Shown one piece after another: positions 1 through 9,449 of a stretch of DNA of 64,000 nt. The notes beneath the pieces were generated by a model. It was not told the DNA's origin. It did no database searches and saw only the letters and a program-made list of their open reading frames with translations. The stretch spans positions 62,001-126,000 of the forward strand of contig JBFXAJ010000007.1 in assembly GCA_050184415.1 (NCBI GenBank), written 5' to 3'. Source of the DNA: JADLGL01 sp050184415 (lineage in GTDB: Bacteria > Pseudomonadota > Alphaproteobacteria > Rhizobiales > Kaistiaceae). Each line of letters opens with the position of its first letter. Position 1 is the stretch's first letter. Both the position numbers and the translations under genes were made by a program.

Positions 1-712
1 AGTATCCCTTGGTTGGCGGGGTCTTGTCCCTGTAGCGGCAGATGTCGGCGATCAGGCAGTTCGGGCAGTCGGGGCGGCGGGCGATGCAGACGTAGCGGCC
101 GTGCAGGATCAGCCAGTGATGGGCGTGGAGTCGGTATTTCGCGGGCACGACCCGGTTGAGGACCGCTTCGACCTTGTCCGGCGTGTCGCCCCGGGCAAGG
201 CCGGTGCGGTTGCTGACGCGGAAGATGTGGGTGTCGACGGCGATGGTCGGCCAGCCGAACGCGATGTTCAGCACCACATTGGCGGTCTTGCGGCCGACGC
301 CCGGCAAGGCCTGGAGCGCCTCGCGGTCCTCGGGCACCTTCGAGCCATGCTGCGCGATCAGCCGCTCCGAGAGGGCGATGACGTTCTTCGCTTTGTTGCG
401 GAAGAGGCCGATCGACTTGATCCTGTCGATCACGCCCGCTTCGCCGAGCGCCACCATCTTCTCCGGCGTGTCGGCGATCCTGAAGAGGCTGGCGGTCGCC
501 TTGTTGACGCCGGTGTCGGTCGCCTGGGCCGAAAGCACCACGGCGACGAGCAGGGTGTAGGGGTTGACGTAGTCGAGCTCGCCTTTCGGGTGGGGATTGG
601 CGGCCGAAAACCGCCGGAAGATCTCCTCGATCTCGGCGCGGCTCAGCTTCGCGCTGCGCCGCTTTGGCGGCACGGCCGGCGGAACCTCGAGGCCACTCCC
701 GGAATTGTCCAT
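1..712 (-). CDS. nth: Endonuclease III (DNA glycosylase/AP lyase), C-terminus cut by window edge
   Basis: Removes oxidised pyrimidines in base excision repair. I translated 237 residues from the ATG at 712; the reading frame is still open at base 1, so only the last few residues should be missing. The helix-hairpin-helix segment reads LPGVGRKTANVV (about 136-147) with the expected catalytic lysine near 142, and the catalytic aspartate lies in VDTHIFRV near 160. The [4Fe-4S] cluster signature C-X6-C-X2-C-X5-C is complete at about residues 209, 216, 219 and 225. It is divergent from the DUF2244 gene, with only 22 bp between the start codons, so the two promoters must overlap. Confidence 0.95.
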   Translation of the reverse strand, partial: MDNSGSGLEVPPAVPPKRRSAKLSRAEIEEIFRRFSAANPHPKGELDYVNPYTLLVAVVLSAQATDTGVNKATASLFRIADTPEKMVALGEAGVIDRIKSIGLFRNKAKNVIALSERLIAQHGSKVPEDREALQALPGVGRKTANVVLNIAFGWPTIAVDTHIFRVSNRTGLARGDTPDKVEAVLNRVVPAKYRLHAHHWLILHGRYVCIARRPDCPNCLIADICRYRDKTPPTKGY

Positions 713-734
713 GTCCGTTCTATAATGAGGCCGG

Positions 735-1238
735 ATGGACACGCCCAGCCGAGATCAGGGGAATGAGCCGCGGATCTTCGCCGCCCGGCTTGCGCCGCAT
801 CGCTCGCTGTCCCTTCGCGGCTTCAACATCCTGATGGGGATCGCTGCGGTCGTGTCCGCCGCGATCGGCACCACCTTCATGCTCCTCGGCGCGTGGCCGG
901 TGTTCGGCTTCTTCGGGCTCGACGTCCTGATCCTCTATCTCGCCTTCCGGCGCAACTATCTCGACGCCCGGCAGCATGAGGTCATCGAGCTGACCGCGGC
1001 CCGTCTCCTGGTGCGGCGGGTGAGCGCGCTCGGTTCGGCCCGCGAGTACAGTTTCAACCCGTACTGGACGCGGGTGGTGGTGGACCGTCGGAGCTGGGGC
1101 GTCGCCAACCTCGCGCTGGCGAGCAGCGGCCGGAAGCTGACGGTGGGCGCGTTCCTGGCGCCCAATGAACGCGCCCGCTTTGCCGAGGCCCTGTCGCGGG
1201 CGCTGGCCGCCGCGCGGGCGCATCCGGTGCCGTCATAG
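735..1238 (+). CDS. DUF2244 family membrane protein
   Basis: A 167-residue protein with the DUF2244 layout: a short soluble N-terminus with the PHRSLS motif (about 21-26), two closely spaced transmembrane helices (about 28-68), an FRRNY turn after the second helix, then a beta-rich cytoplasmic domain. The family is common in alphaproteobacteria; its function is not established. It sits next to nth, divergently transcribed, an arrangement I recall from other Hyphomicrobiales. The DUF2244 assignment is from pattern recognition. Nothing in the sequence reveals a catalytic role. Confidence 0.8.
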   Translation: MDTPSRDQGNEPRIFAARLAPHRSLSLRGFNILMGIAAVVSAAIGTTFMLLGAWPVFGFFGLDVLILYLAFRRNYLDARQHEVIELTAARLLVRRVSALGSAREYSFNPYWTRVVVDRRSWGVANLALASSGRKLTVGAFLAPNERARFAEALSRALAAARAHPVPS

Positions 1239-1291
1239 GCAGTGTCGAAATCGGGTGGCCGGCGGGCCGTTCCGAGGAATAGCCTCCCGTC

Positions 1292-2167
1292 ATGATGATG
1301 CAATCGAACCTCGCCCCCGCCGCGCCTGCGGTGCCCGATCCGTCGTCCGACTACGACACCGTCCGCTCGGCCATCGAATACATCTCGCTGAACTGGGAGG
1401 AACAGCCGTCGCTCGACCGGATCGCCGCGGCGGCCGGCATGGACCCCCTCGCCTTCCACCGCCTGTTCCAGCGCTGGGCCGGGCTGACGCCGAAGACCTT
1501 CCTCCAGGCGGTGACGCTCGACCGGGCGCGGAGGCTGGTGGCCGAATCGCCGTCGATCCTCGACGCGAGCCTTGCCCTGGGGCTCTCCGGACCCGGCCGG
1601 CTCCACGACCTCTTCGTCACGCACGAGGCGATGACGCCAGGCGAGTTCCGCAAGGGCGGCGCCGGGCTAACGCTGCGCTGGGGCGTCCATCCCTCGCCTT
1701 TCGGCATGGCGCTCGTCGTCCTCAATGATGGCAAGCTCGCCGGTCTCGGCTTCGTCGAAGGCAATGAAGGCCCGGAGGATTTCGAGCGCCGCTGGCCGAA
1801 CGCCATTTTCGTGCGGGACGACGCCGCCACTGCGGCGATTGTCCGCCGCATTTTCGAGCCGTCGGAATGGCGAGGCGACCGACCTTTGCGGGTCGTGCTG
1901 ATCGGCACGGATTTCGAGATCAGGGTCTGGGAGACGCTGCTCCGGATCCCCTGCGGCGCGGCGACGACCTATTCGGACGTTGCCGAGGCGATCGGACGGC
2001 CGTCCGCGTCACGCGCCGTGGGCGCCGCGGTGGGGAAAAACCCGGTGTCGTTCGTGGTGCCGTGCCACCGCGTGCTCGGCAAGAGCGGCGCGCTCACCGG
2101 CTATCATTGGGGCCTCACTAGGAAGCGCGCGATGCTCGGCTGGGAAACGGGGATCGCATCGCGCTGA
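1292..2167 (+). CDS. AraC-type regulator fused to O6-alkylguanine-DNA methyltransferase (Ada-like, lacking the N-terminal Zn domain)
   Basis: The 291-residue protein has an AraC-like helix-turn-helix domain (about 20-120) followed by a methyltransferase domain (about 135-290) carrying the acceptor motif PCHRV with Cys258. It should repair O6-methylguanine by suicidal methyl transfer. E. coli Ada also has an N-terminal four-cysteine zinc domain that senses phosphotriester damage; that part is absent here and the protein starts almost directly at the helix-turn-helix. Regulation in the Ada manner is therefore unlikely without another sensor. Three consecutive ATG codons open the gene and the first is used here. 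Its 3' end overlaps the convergent gpmA by 50 bp. Confidence 0.9.
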   Translation: MMMQSNLAPAAPAVPDPSSDYDTVRSAIEYISLNWEEQPSLDRIAAAAGMDPLAFHRLFQRWAGLTPKTFLQAVTLDRARRLVAESPSILDASLALGLSGPGRLHDLFVTHEAMTPGEFRKGGAGLTLRWGVHPSPFGMALVVLNDGKLAGLGFVEGNEGPEDFERRWPNAIFVRDDAATAAIVRRIFEPSEWRGDRPLRVVLIGTDFEIRVWETLLRIPCGAATTYSDVAEAIGRPSASRAVGAAVGKNPVSFVVPCHRVLGKSGALTGYHWGLTRKRAMLGWETGIASR

Positions 2168-2804
2168 CCGCGAGCTCCGGCTCCTCCTCGAGGACCGCGC
2201 TCTCGATCAGCGAGGCGTCGGCGCCGAAGCGGTAGACCACCGGCACGCCCGTCGCGAGCTCGCGATTGACGATCTGGTCCGGGGTCATCCCTTCGAGCGC
2301 CATCATCAGCGCGCGTAGCGAATTGCCGTGGGCGGCGACCAGCACGCCCTCCCCGCGCATCACGTGCGGCAGCATCGTGTGGATGTAGTACGGCCACACC
2401 CGGGCGCCGGTGTCGCGGAGCGATTCGCCGCCGGGCGGCGGGATGTCATAGGACCGCCGCCACTGGTGGACCTGCTCGTCGCCCCACTTGGTCCGGGCCT
2501 CGTCCTTGTTGAGGCCGGTCAGGTCGCCATAGTCGCGTTCGTTGAGCGCGGCGTTCCGGATCGTCTCGACATTCGGGATGCCGAGCTCGCGCTTCATCAG
2601 GTCGAGTGTGTGGTTGGCGCGGCCGAGCACCGAGGTGAAGGCGACGCGGAAATGGAAGCCGCGCTCGGCGAGGATGCGTCCGGCGCGCGACGCTTCGCGG
2701 ATGCCCTCCTCGGTCAGGCCGACATCCTTCCAGCCCGTGAAGAGGTTCTTGAGGTTCCATTCGCTCTGTCCATGACGGACGAGCACGAGCAGACGGTCGG
2801 TCAC
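2118..2804 (-). CDS. gpmA: 2,3-bisphosphoglycerate-dependent phosphoglycerate mutase
   Basis: Interconverts 3- and 2-phosphoglycerate in glycolysis and gluconeogenesis. The 228-residue protein has the phosphohistidine motif RHGQSEWN (about 10-17), the NERDYGDL segment holding the acid/base glutamate, and the second histidine in AAHGNSLRAL near residue 158. Length is near that of the shorter bacterial dPGM forms. The C-terminal 15 residues are Ser/Arg-rich and lie in the stretch antisense to the end of the methyltransferase gene, so they may be a readthrough tail. The start overlaps the dapB stop by 4 bp (ATGA), suggesting translational coupling. Confidence 0.95.
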   Translation of the reverse strand: MTDRLLVLVRHGQSEWNLKNLFTGWKDVGLTEEGIREASRAGRILAERGFHFRVAFTSVLGRANHTLDLMKRELGIPNVETIRNAALNERDYGDLTGLNKDEARTKWGDEQVHQWRRSYDIPPPGGESLRDTGARVWPYYIHTMLPHVMRGEGVLVAAHGNSLRALMMALEGMTPDQIVNRELATGVPVVYRFGADASLIESAVLEEEPELAVSAMRSPFPSRASRAS

Positions 2805-3616
2805 ACAGCCTCCGAGCGGCCGACAACGTCGGCCATGCCATAACGTCCGGGCGGGCGGCCCCGCCCCCAGAGAGCCGCCTTGAGCGCGCCGCGGGCGAAG
2901 ATCGCCCGGTCGAACGCCTGGTGGCTCAGTTCGATCAACTCACCTTCGCCGGCAAAGGTGACGGTGTGTTGTCCCACGACGGATCCGCCGCGCAGGACCG
3001 AGAAGCCGATATCGCCGCGGCGGCGCGGGCCGACCTGGCCGTCGCGCGTCCGCACCGCATGCGACGCAAGATCGATGCCGCGCCCTTCGGCGGCCGCATC
3101 CGCGAGGAGGAGGGCGGTCCCGGAAGGCGCGTCGACCTTGTGGCGATGGTGGAACTCGGTGATCTCGATGTCGAAATCGGCATCGAGCGCCGCGGCAGCG
3201 TCCCGCACCAGCCGCGCGAGGAGGTTCACGCCAAGGCTCATATTGCCCGACTGCACGACCACCGTGCGGGTGGCCGCGTCGGCGATCGATGCGTCTTCGG
3301 TGGCCGAGAGGCCGGTCGTGCCGATGACATGGACCGCGCCGGCGGATGCGGAGGCCGCAGCGAGGGCCGCGGTCGCGGCTGGCGTGGTGAAGTCGACGAC
3401 GCCATCGGCGCCGGCGATGACGCCAAGGTCGGTCGTGATCGGAATGCCGAGCGGGCCGATGCCTGCGGTTTCCCCGGCATCGCGGCCGATTTCCGGTGAG
3501 CCGTCATGCTCCAGAGCGCCGACGAGAGCCACATCCGGCGTCTCGGCGATGAGGCGGATCAAGGTACGGCCCATTCGGCCGCTCGCCCCCGCCACCACCA
3601 GCCGCATCGCGCTCAT
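2801..3616 (-). CDS. dapB: 4-hydroxy-tetrahydrodipicolinate reductase
   Basis: NAD(P)H-dependent reduction step of the diaminopimelate/lysine pathway. The dinucleotide-binding glycine loop GASGRMGR lies at the N-terminus, and the family signature FHHRHKVDAPSGTA with the catalytic histidine and lysine is near residue 155. The frame is open to an upstream ATG at 3634, but the start at 3616 (MSAMRLVVAG) matches the usual N-terminus, giving 271 residues. It is co-directional with gpmA downstream (4-bp overlap) and about 105 bp downstream of pyrF. A dapD gene lies elsewhere in this window at 52507-53352, so the succinylase branch of the pathway is used. Confidence 0.96.
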   Translation of the reverse strand: MSAMRLVVAGASGRMGRTLIRLIAETPDVALVGALEHDGSPEIGRDAGETAGIGPLGIPITTDLGVIAGADGVVDFTTPAATAALAAASASAGAVHVIGTTGLSATEDASIADAATRTVVVQSGNMSLGVNLLARLVRDAAAALDADFDIEITEFHHRHKVDAPSGTALLLADAAAEGRGIDLASHAVRTRDGQVGPRRRGDIGFSVLRGGSVVGQHTVTFAGEGELIELSHQAFDRAIFARGALKAALWGRGRPPGRYGMADVVGRSEAV

Positions 3617-3721
3617 AAAGGACTCCAAAACCAACTGCCCGCCGGACTCTTGCGACTCCGATCGGCGCGGCTGTCCTAGAGTATTTCACAAGGAGCGTGA
3701 ATGGTTTGTATCGGCGGGCTG

Positions 3722-4447
3722 CTATGCGGCTCGCGCTTCGAGCCCGGCCGCGATCTCGTCAACGATCGCTGTGGCGGCCGCCACCGGGTCGGATGCTTCC
3801 AGGATCGGCCGCCCGACCACGAGATAATCGGCCCCGCGACGGATCGCTTCCTCGGGCGTCGCGACGCGCCGCTGGTCGGCCGTGTCTGCGCCGGCTGGCC
3901 GGATGCCGGGGACGACAATGGCAAGTTCATTGGCAACCGCGGCGCGAATGGCTTCGATCTCGGACGCCGAGGCAACGATTCCGTCCATTCCGATGGCCAT
4001 CGCGTCCCGCGCGCGGGCGACGACGCGGTCCGAGATCGTGCCGGCATACCCCGCAGCCTCGAAGTCCGCCTGATTGAGCGAGGTCAGCACCGTGACGCCC
4101 AGAAGCCCAAGCGGCGCATGGGCTCGCGCGGCAACCGCGGCCCGCATCGCCTTGGGATAGGCATGGACGGTGACAAGCCGCACGCCAATCCTGGCGATGG
4201 CCTCGACCGCTTTGGCAACAGTGTTGTCAATATCCAGCAGCTTGACGTCGAGGAACACCTTGTGGCCCTCGCCGACCAGGCGCTCGGCAAGCGCGAGCCC
4301 ACCCGAAAACACCTGCTGGAGGCCGATCTTGTAGAAGCCGACGCTGTCGGCGAGGCGCCGCGCCATGGTCTCCGCCTCCTCCACGGTCGGGAGGTCGAGG
4401 GCGACCATCAGGCGGTCGCGGGCGGTGAGGGCGCGGCCGACGGTCAT
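3722..4447 (-). CDS. pyrF: Orotidine 5'-phosphate decarboxylase
   Basis: Last step of de novo UMP synthesis. The 241-residue protein has MVALDLPTVEEA at the start of the barrel and the diagnostic catalytic motif DVKLLDIDNT (about 67-76) with the Asp-Lys-Asp array. The phosphate-binding end GIRPAG and a final VVGRPI are also present. The start overlaps the stop of the upstream FMN reductase gene by 4 bp, so the two are probably co-translated. pyrD is in the same window (61981-63078) but not linked. Confidence 0.96.
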   Translation of the reverse strand: MTVGRALTARDRLMVALDLPTVEEAETMARRLADSVGFYKIGLQQVFSGGLALAERLVGEGHKVFLDVKLLDIDNTVAKAVEAIARIGVRLVTVHAYPKAMRAAVAARAHAPLGLLGVTVLTSLNQADFEAAGYAGTISDRVVARARDAMAIGMDGIVASASEIEAIRAAVANELAIVVPGIRPAGADTADQRRVATPEEAIRRGADYLVVGRPILEASDPVAAATAIVDEIAAGLEARAA

Positions 4448-5022
4448 GGCGTTCCCAATCGCGAGGCCAGTTCGGTGAGTTTCTGGCAGATGGTCTTCAA
4501 GAGCTTGGCAGGGACTTCGGCAACGAGATGGCCGTGATCGTCGAAGGCTTCGGCGCCACGCGAAACCGAGATCTGCTCCGGCACCACATACGCGCCATAG
4601 GCGGTGACGATGACTTTTCGAAGGTCGAGGAGGGCGCGGGCGCCGCCGATCAGCCCGTCCGACGTGCTGCCGATGCCGAACGCCTTGCCGCGGACCTTGA
4701 TCTCCGCGGCGAGCTTCGGACGGCTGGTCCAGTCGATCGTGTTCTTCAGCAGAGGCGGCAGCGAGTGGTTGTACTCCGGCGTCGCGATGAAGAGGCCGTC
4801 ATGGCCCTCGATCAGCCGCGCGAACGTCCGGACATTGTCCGGAAAACCCTCGTTCTTCTCCATGTCCGCATTGTAGATCGGCATCGGATAGTCGCCCAGC
4901 GAGACATGGGTGACCTCGGCGCCGGCGACCGCGAGCTCCTTCGCCGCGAGGGCGGCGAGCTTGGCGCTGAAGGAACCGGTGCGCAGCGAGCCGCCGAAGA
5001 CCAGGATGCGCGGAGACCTCAT
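4444..5022 (-). CDS. NADPH-dependent FMN reductase family protein
   Basis: A 192-residue flavodoxin-like oxidoreductase. The N-terminus ILVFGGSLRTGSFSAKLA binds the FMN phosphate, and the motif PEYNHSLPPLLKNTIDW (about 90-106) is the family hallmark; it probably reduces FMN or quinones using NADPH. Physiological substrate cannot be read from sequence. It overlaps pyrF by 4 bp and lies 56 bp downstream of the phospholipid methyltransferase gene in the same orientation. Confidence 0.88.
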   Translation of the reverse strand: MRSPRILVFGGSLRTGSFSAKLAALAAKELAVAGAEVTHVSLGDYPMPIYNADMEKNEGFPDNVRTFARLIEGHDGLFIATPEYNHSLPPLLKNTIDWTSRPKLAAEIKVRGKAFGIGSTSDGLIGGARALLDLRKVIVTAYGAYVVPEQISVSRGAEAFDDHGHLVAEVPAKLLKTICQKLTELASRLGTP

Positions 5023-5078
5023 TCAGCCCATTCCTTCCCGGCCCTCGCGAGTCGCCGGCCTGCGATGCCGCGGGAGGC

Positions 5079-5636
5079 TTAGCTGCTGAGCGGACGGTAG
5101 GTCCAGACCCGCGCCGGCGGCATGTTCATCACGATCCAGCCGCTGCCGTCGAGCCGGTAATGCTGCGGCGAGGGCGGCACCGGCGGCTTGGGCGAATAGG
5201 AGAACTGCGCCAGCGAGCCGCCATGGACGAGCCGCGAGAGGACGTCACGCACCAGCGCCATGCGCTGCTCCGGCGGCCGGAGGAGGAGGGGGAGGGACGA
5301 CACGGCGGCCGCAAAGGGGCCGGCGTAGACGCCCGCCAGCGTCTTGCCGAGATCATAGGCATCGCCCTCGACGATGCGGATTCCGGGGCAGCGCTCGGCA
5401 AGGAGCCGGCAGAATTCCGGATTGTACTCGACGGCGATGATGCGGTCCGGCGCGACACCGCGCTCGAGGAGGGCGCGGGTGACGACGCCGGTTCCGGGGC
5501 CGAGCTCGAGGATCGGCTCGGACGAGAGCGGATCGACCTCGGCCACCATCCGCCGCGCCAGCGCGCGGCCCGACGGCGCAATCGCGCCCGTCGTGCTCCA
5601 GGTGCGGATGAAGCGGACGACGTCGCCGGCGCTCAT
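5079..5636 (-). CDS. Class I SAM-dependent methyltransferase, phospholipid N-methyltransferase (PmtA) type
   Basis: The 185-residue protein has the SAM-binding motif ILELGPGTGVVT (about 42-53), an acidic ribose-binding residue in VEYNPEF, and the post-motif EGDAYD. The N-terminus VRFIRTWSTTGAIAPSGRALA matches the membrane-associating, SAM-proximal region of the PmtA group, which converts phosphatidylethanolamine to phosphatidylcholine in many alphaproteobacteria. I infer that substrate from family resemblance; a related lipid or quinone substrate is possible. Its start overlaps the dnaJ stop by 4 bp, so it is expressed as the distal gene of the dnaJ transcript. Confidence 0.8.
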   Translation of the reverse strand: MSAGDVVRFIRTWSTTGAIAPSGRALARRMVAEVDPLSSEPILELGPGTGVVTRALLERGVAPDRIIAVEYNPEFCRLLAERCPGIRIVEGDAYDLGKTLAGVYAGPFAAAVSSLPLLLRPPEQRMALVRDVLSRLVHGGSLAQFSYSPKPPVPPSPQHYRLDGSGWIVMNMPPARVWTYRPLSS

Positions 5637-6781
5637 TGCGCCCCGGTCTTGCCGCCGAGGCCTTCGAAGAGGTCCCGCATACGCGCGAAGAACCCGGTCG
5701 ATTCCGGATTGTTCTCCTCGGACGACGCCGCCTCGAACTCCTGCATGAGCTCGCGCTGGCGCCGCGTCAGCTTCCGCGGCGTCTCGACGGTGACCTGGAT
5801 GTACATGTCGCCCATCTTGGACGAGCGCAGCACGGGCATGCCCTTGCCCTTGAGGCGGAACTGCTCCCCGGTCTGCGTCCCTTCGGCGATCTTCACCTTG
5901 GTGCGGCCGCCGTCGATGGTCGGCACCTCGAACTGGCCGCCGAGGGCGGCCGTCGTGACCGAGACTGGCACGCGGCAGAAGAGATCCGCGCCGTCGCGCT
6001 GCAGGAAGGCGTGCGGCTTGATCGAGAGGAAGATGTAGAGGTCGCCCGCCGGGCCGCCGCGGAGGCCGGCCTCACCCTCGCCGGCGAGGCGGATGCGGGT
6101 GCCGTCCTCGATGCCGGCCGGGATGTTCACCGAAAGCGACCGCTCCTGGGTCTGCCGGCCGGCGCCGCCGCAGGCCTCGCAGGGATCAGAGATGACCTCG
6201 CCGCGGCCCTGGCAGGTCGGGCACGTCCGCTCGATCGAGAAGAAGCCGCCGGTCGAGGCCCGGACCCGGCCATGGCCGTCGCAGGTCGGACAGGCGCGGG
6301 GGGCGGAGCCCGGCTTGGCGCCGGAGCCGTGGCAGACCTCGCAGGCGATCTTGGTCGGGACGCTGATCTGCGCGGTCTTGCCGGAATAGGCTTCCTCGAG
6401 CGTCAGCTCCATGTTGTAGCGAAGGTCGGCGCCGCGCTCGCGGCCGCCCGAGCGGCTCTGGCCGCGGCCGCGGCCCATGAAGTCGCCGAAGATGTCGTCG
6501 AAGATCTCCGACATCGAGCTCGCGAAATCGTTCGTGAAGCCGCCGCCATGGCCGTTCTCGAAGGCGGCGTGGCCGAAGCGGTCATAGGCCGCCCGACGCT
6601 GCGGGTCCTTGAGGCACTCATAGGCCTCGCTGACTTCCTTGAACTTGATCTCGGCGGTGTGGTCGCCCGGATTGCGGTCCGGATGAAACTGCATGGCGAG
6701 CTTCCGGTAGGACGCCTTCAGCACGGTGGCGTCGCATTTCCGCGGAACGCCGAGGACCTCGTAGAAATCACGCTTTGCCAT
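5633..6781 (-). CDS. dnaJ: Chaperone protein DnaJ (type I Hsp40)
   Basis: Co-chaperone that delivers clients to DnaK and stimulates its ATPase. The J domain (about 1-70) carries HPD, followed by a Gly-rich region and four zinc-binding repeats CEVCHGSG, CPTCDGHG, CPTCQGRG and CEACGGAG, then the C-terminal client-binding domains. The start chosen is MAKRDFYEVLGV at 6781 (382 residues); an in-frame ATG three codons upstream (6790) is possible. The start lies inside the 3' end of the short OmdA-like gene, implying coupling. The protein ends with a GGKTGAQ tail overlapping the methyltransferase start. Confidence 0.97.
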   Translation of the reverse strand: MAKRDFYEVLGVPRKCDATVLKASYRKLAMQFHPDRNPGDHTAEIKFKEVSEAYECLKDPQRRAAYDRFGHAAFENGHGGGFTNDFASSMSEIFDDIFGDFMGRGRGQSRSGGRERGADLRYNMELTLEEAYSGKTAQISVPTKIACEVCHGSGAKPGSAPRACPTCDGHGRVRASTGGFFSIERTCPTCQGRGEVISDPCEACGGAGRQTQERSLSVNIPAGIEDGTRIRLAGEGEAGLRGGPAGDLYIFLSIKPHAFLQRDGADLFCRVPVSVTTAALGGQFEVPTIDGGRTKVKIAEGTQTGEQFRLKGKGMPVLRSSKMGDMYIQVTVETPRKLTRRQRELMQEFEAASSEENNPESTGFFARMRDLFEGLGGKTGAQ

Positions 6782-6977
6782 CGTGCTCATTACGTTCGGG
6801 AGGCCCCAGTCTCGAAATCATGTCCGCAATCCGCCGCGCCCTCGTGGCCGGCCGCTTCGCTTCGCCGATCCAAAGGAGATATTCGCGCCGGTGGCTTGGT
6901 GGAAGGCTTGCAAAAGCGGCAGCGGTGCCGCCCGAGAGGGCATCAACAACGTCGCTGGGAAGATCAAGTGGCCGCAC
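6768..6977 (-). CDS. Very short OmdA/YdeI-like protein (C-terminal motif only)
   Basis: A small gene lies between dnaK and dnaJ. With a GTG start at 6977 it encodes 69 residues: a short leader with LPSDVV, then SLPPSHRREYLLWIGEAKRP and TRARRIADMISRL. This matches the conserved C-terminal segment of YdeI/OmpD-associated (OmdA, PF13376) proteins, which are normally near 190 residues; the N-terminal DUF1801-like part is missing. The frame is open upstream to an ATG at 7028, but that start would place the hairpin at 6997-7017 within the gene. The last 14 bp overlap the dnaJ start, so it probably belongs to the dnaJ transcript. Function unknown. Confidence 0.6.
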   Translation of the reverse strand: MRPLDLPSDVVDALSGGTAAAFASLPPSHRREYLLWIGEAKRPATRARRIADMISRLGPPERNEHDGKA

Positions 6978-6996
6978 GCCTGACCCGCCAGAAAGC

Positions 6997-7017
6997 GGGG
7001 CCGGCACGGCCGGCCCC
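6997..7017 (-). terminator. GC-rich hairpin just after dnaK
   Basis: A perfect 9-bp stem (GGGGCCGGC / GCCGGCCCC) with a 3-nt loop lies 13 bp after the dnaK stop. On the minus strand it is followed by GCTTTC, only three T's, so it may be a leaky terminator or a processing/stability hairpin that sets the DnaK:DnaJ ratio. It also separates dnaK from the OmdA-like gene. Confidence 0.55.
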
Positions 7018-7029
7018 GATCGAATCATC

Positions 7030-8937
<1,908 letters not shown>

Positions 8938-9130
8938 CGTCGTTCTCCTTGCGGCAGACCGCCTGGCGAGGCCCCATCAGGCACGCCGCCGGCTCACGCG
9001 AACACTTGCTTCCAGTCATGTCACGCAGTCGGCATATCGCACACTCTGTTTCGTGGGCGTCGTCCGATGTCGTGTCCATTTTTCCTTGGGCGCGGATGAC
9101 CTGAAACAGGTCTCCTTGCCGTCGCGGCGT

Positions 9131-9159
9131 ATATAAGAACCGGGTTTTGGGGCCGCAAG
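9131..9159 (-). promoter_or_regulatory. Predicted RpoH (sigma-32) promoter of dnaK
   Basis: Reading the minus strand, CTTG (9159-9156) is followed after 18 nt by CTTATAT (9137-9131), an exact match to the alphaproteobacterial sigma-32 -10 consensus CYTATNT. Transcription would begin near 9124 and leave a leader of about 185 nt before the dnaK ATG. The hsp20 gene at 60211 has the same CTTG-N18 arrangement. Confidence 0.7.
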
Positions 9160-9449
9160 CACGAAGCGTGTGCCCCCGTGGAGCACAGGTCCGCGACAAA
9201 TCGCGAGCGATTTCATGCATGTGTCGGACGCGTCCGCGATGACGGAGGAGAGGCCGGCGCTGCGACGAAGGCGCCCGCTTTGGGATGGTTCTCATCTTGG
9301 CCCCAGGAAGAAGCGGCCTTCGGGTTCTTCCCCGGCGGATCGATTCCGCCGACAGCGTCGATGGTCGAGACGCTCCTCGGGATCCTCGACCATGCGCCGC
9401 TTTATTGTCCGACCATGCCGCGAACCGGCAAGCCGATGACGAAGCCCGC
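9160..9449. other. Intergenic, no gene seen
   Basis: This is the part of the 512-bp gap between the divergent dnaK and short-chain dehydrogenase genes that lies beyond the heat-shock promoter. Open frames run through it on both strands, including one continuous with the dehydrogenase, but their translations are Arg/Pro/Ser-rich and resemble no family. I see no RNA gene, repeat or convincing promoter for the rightward gene. Confidence 0.5.
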
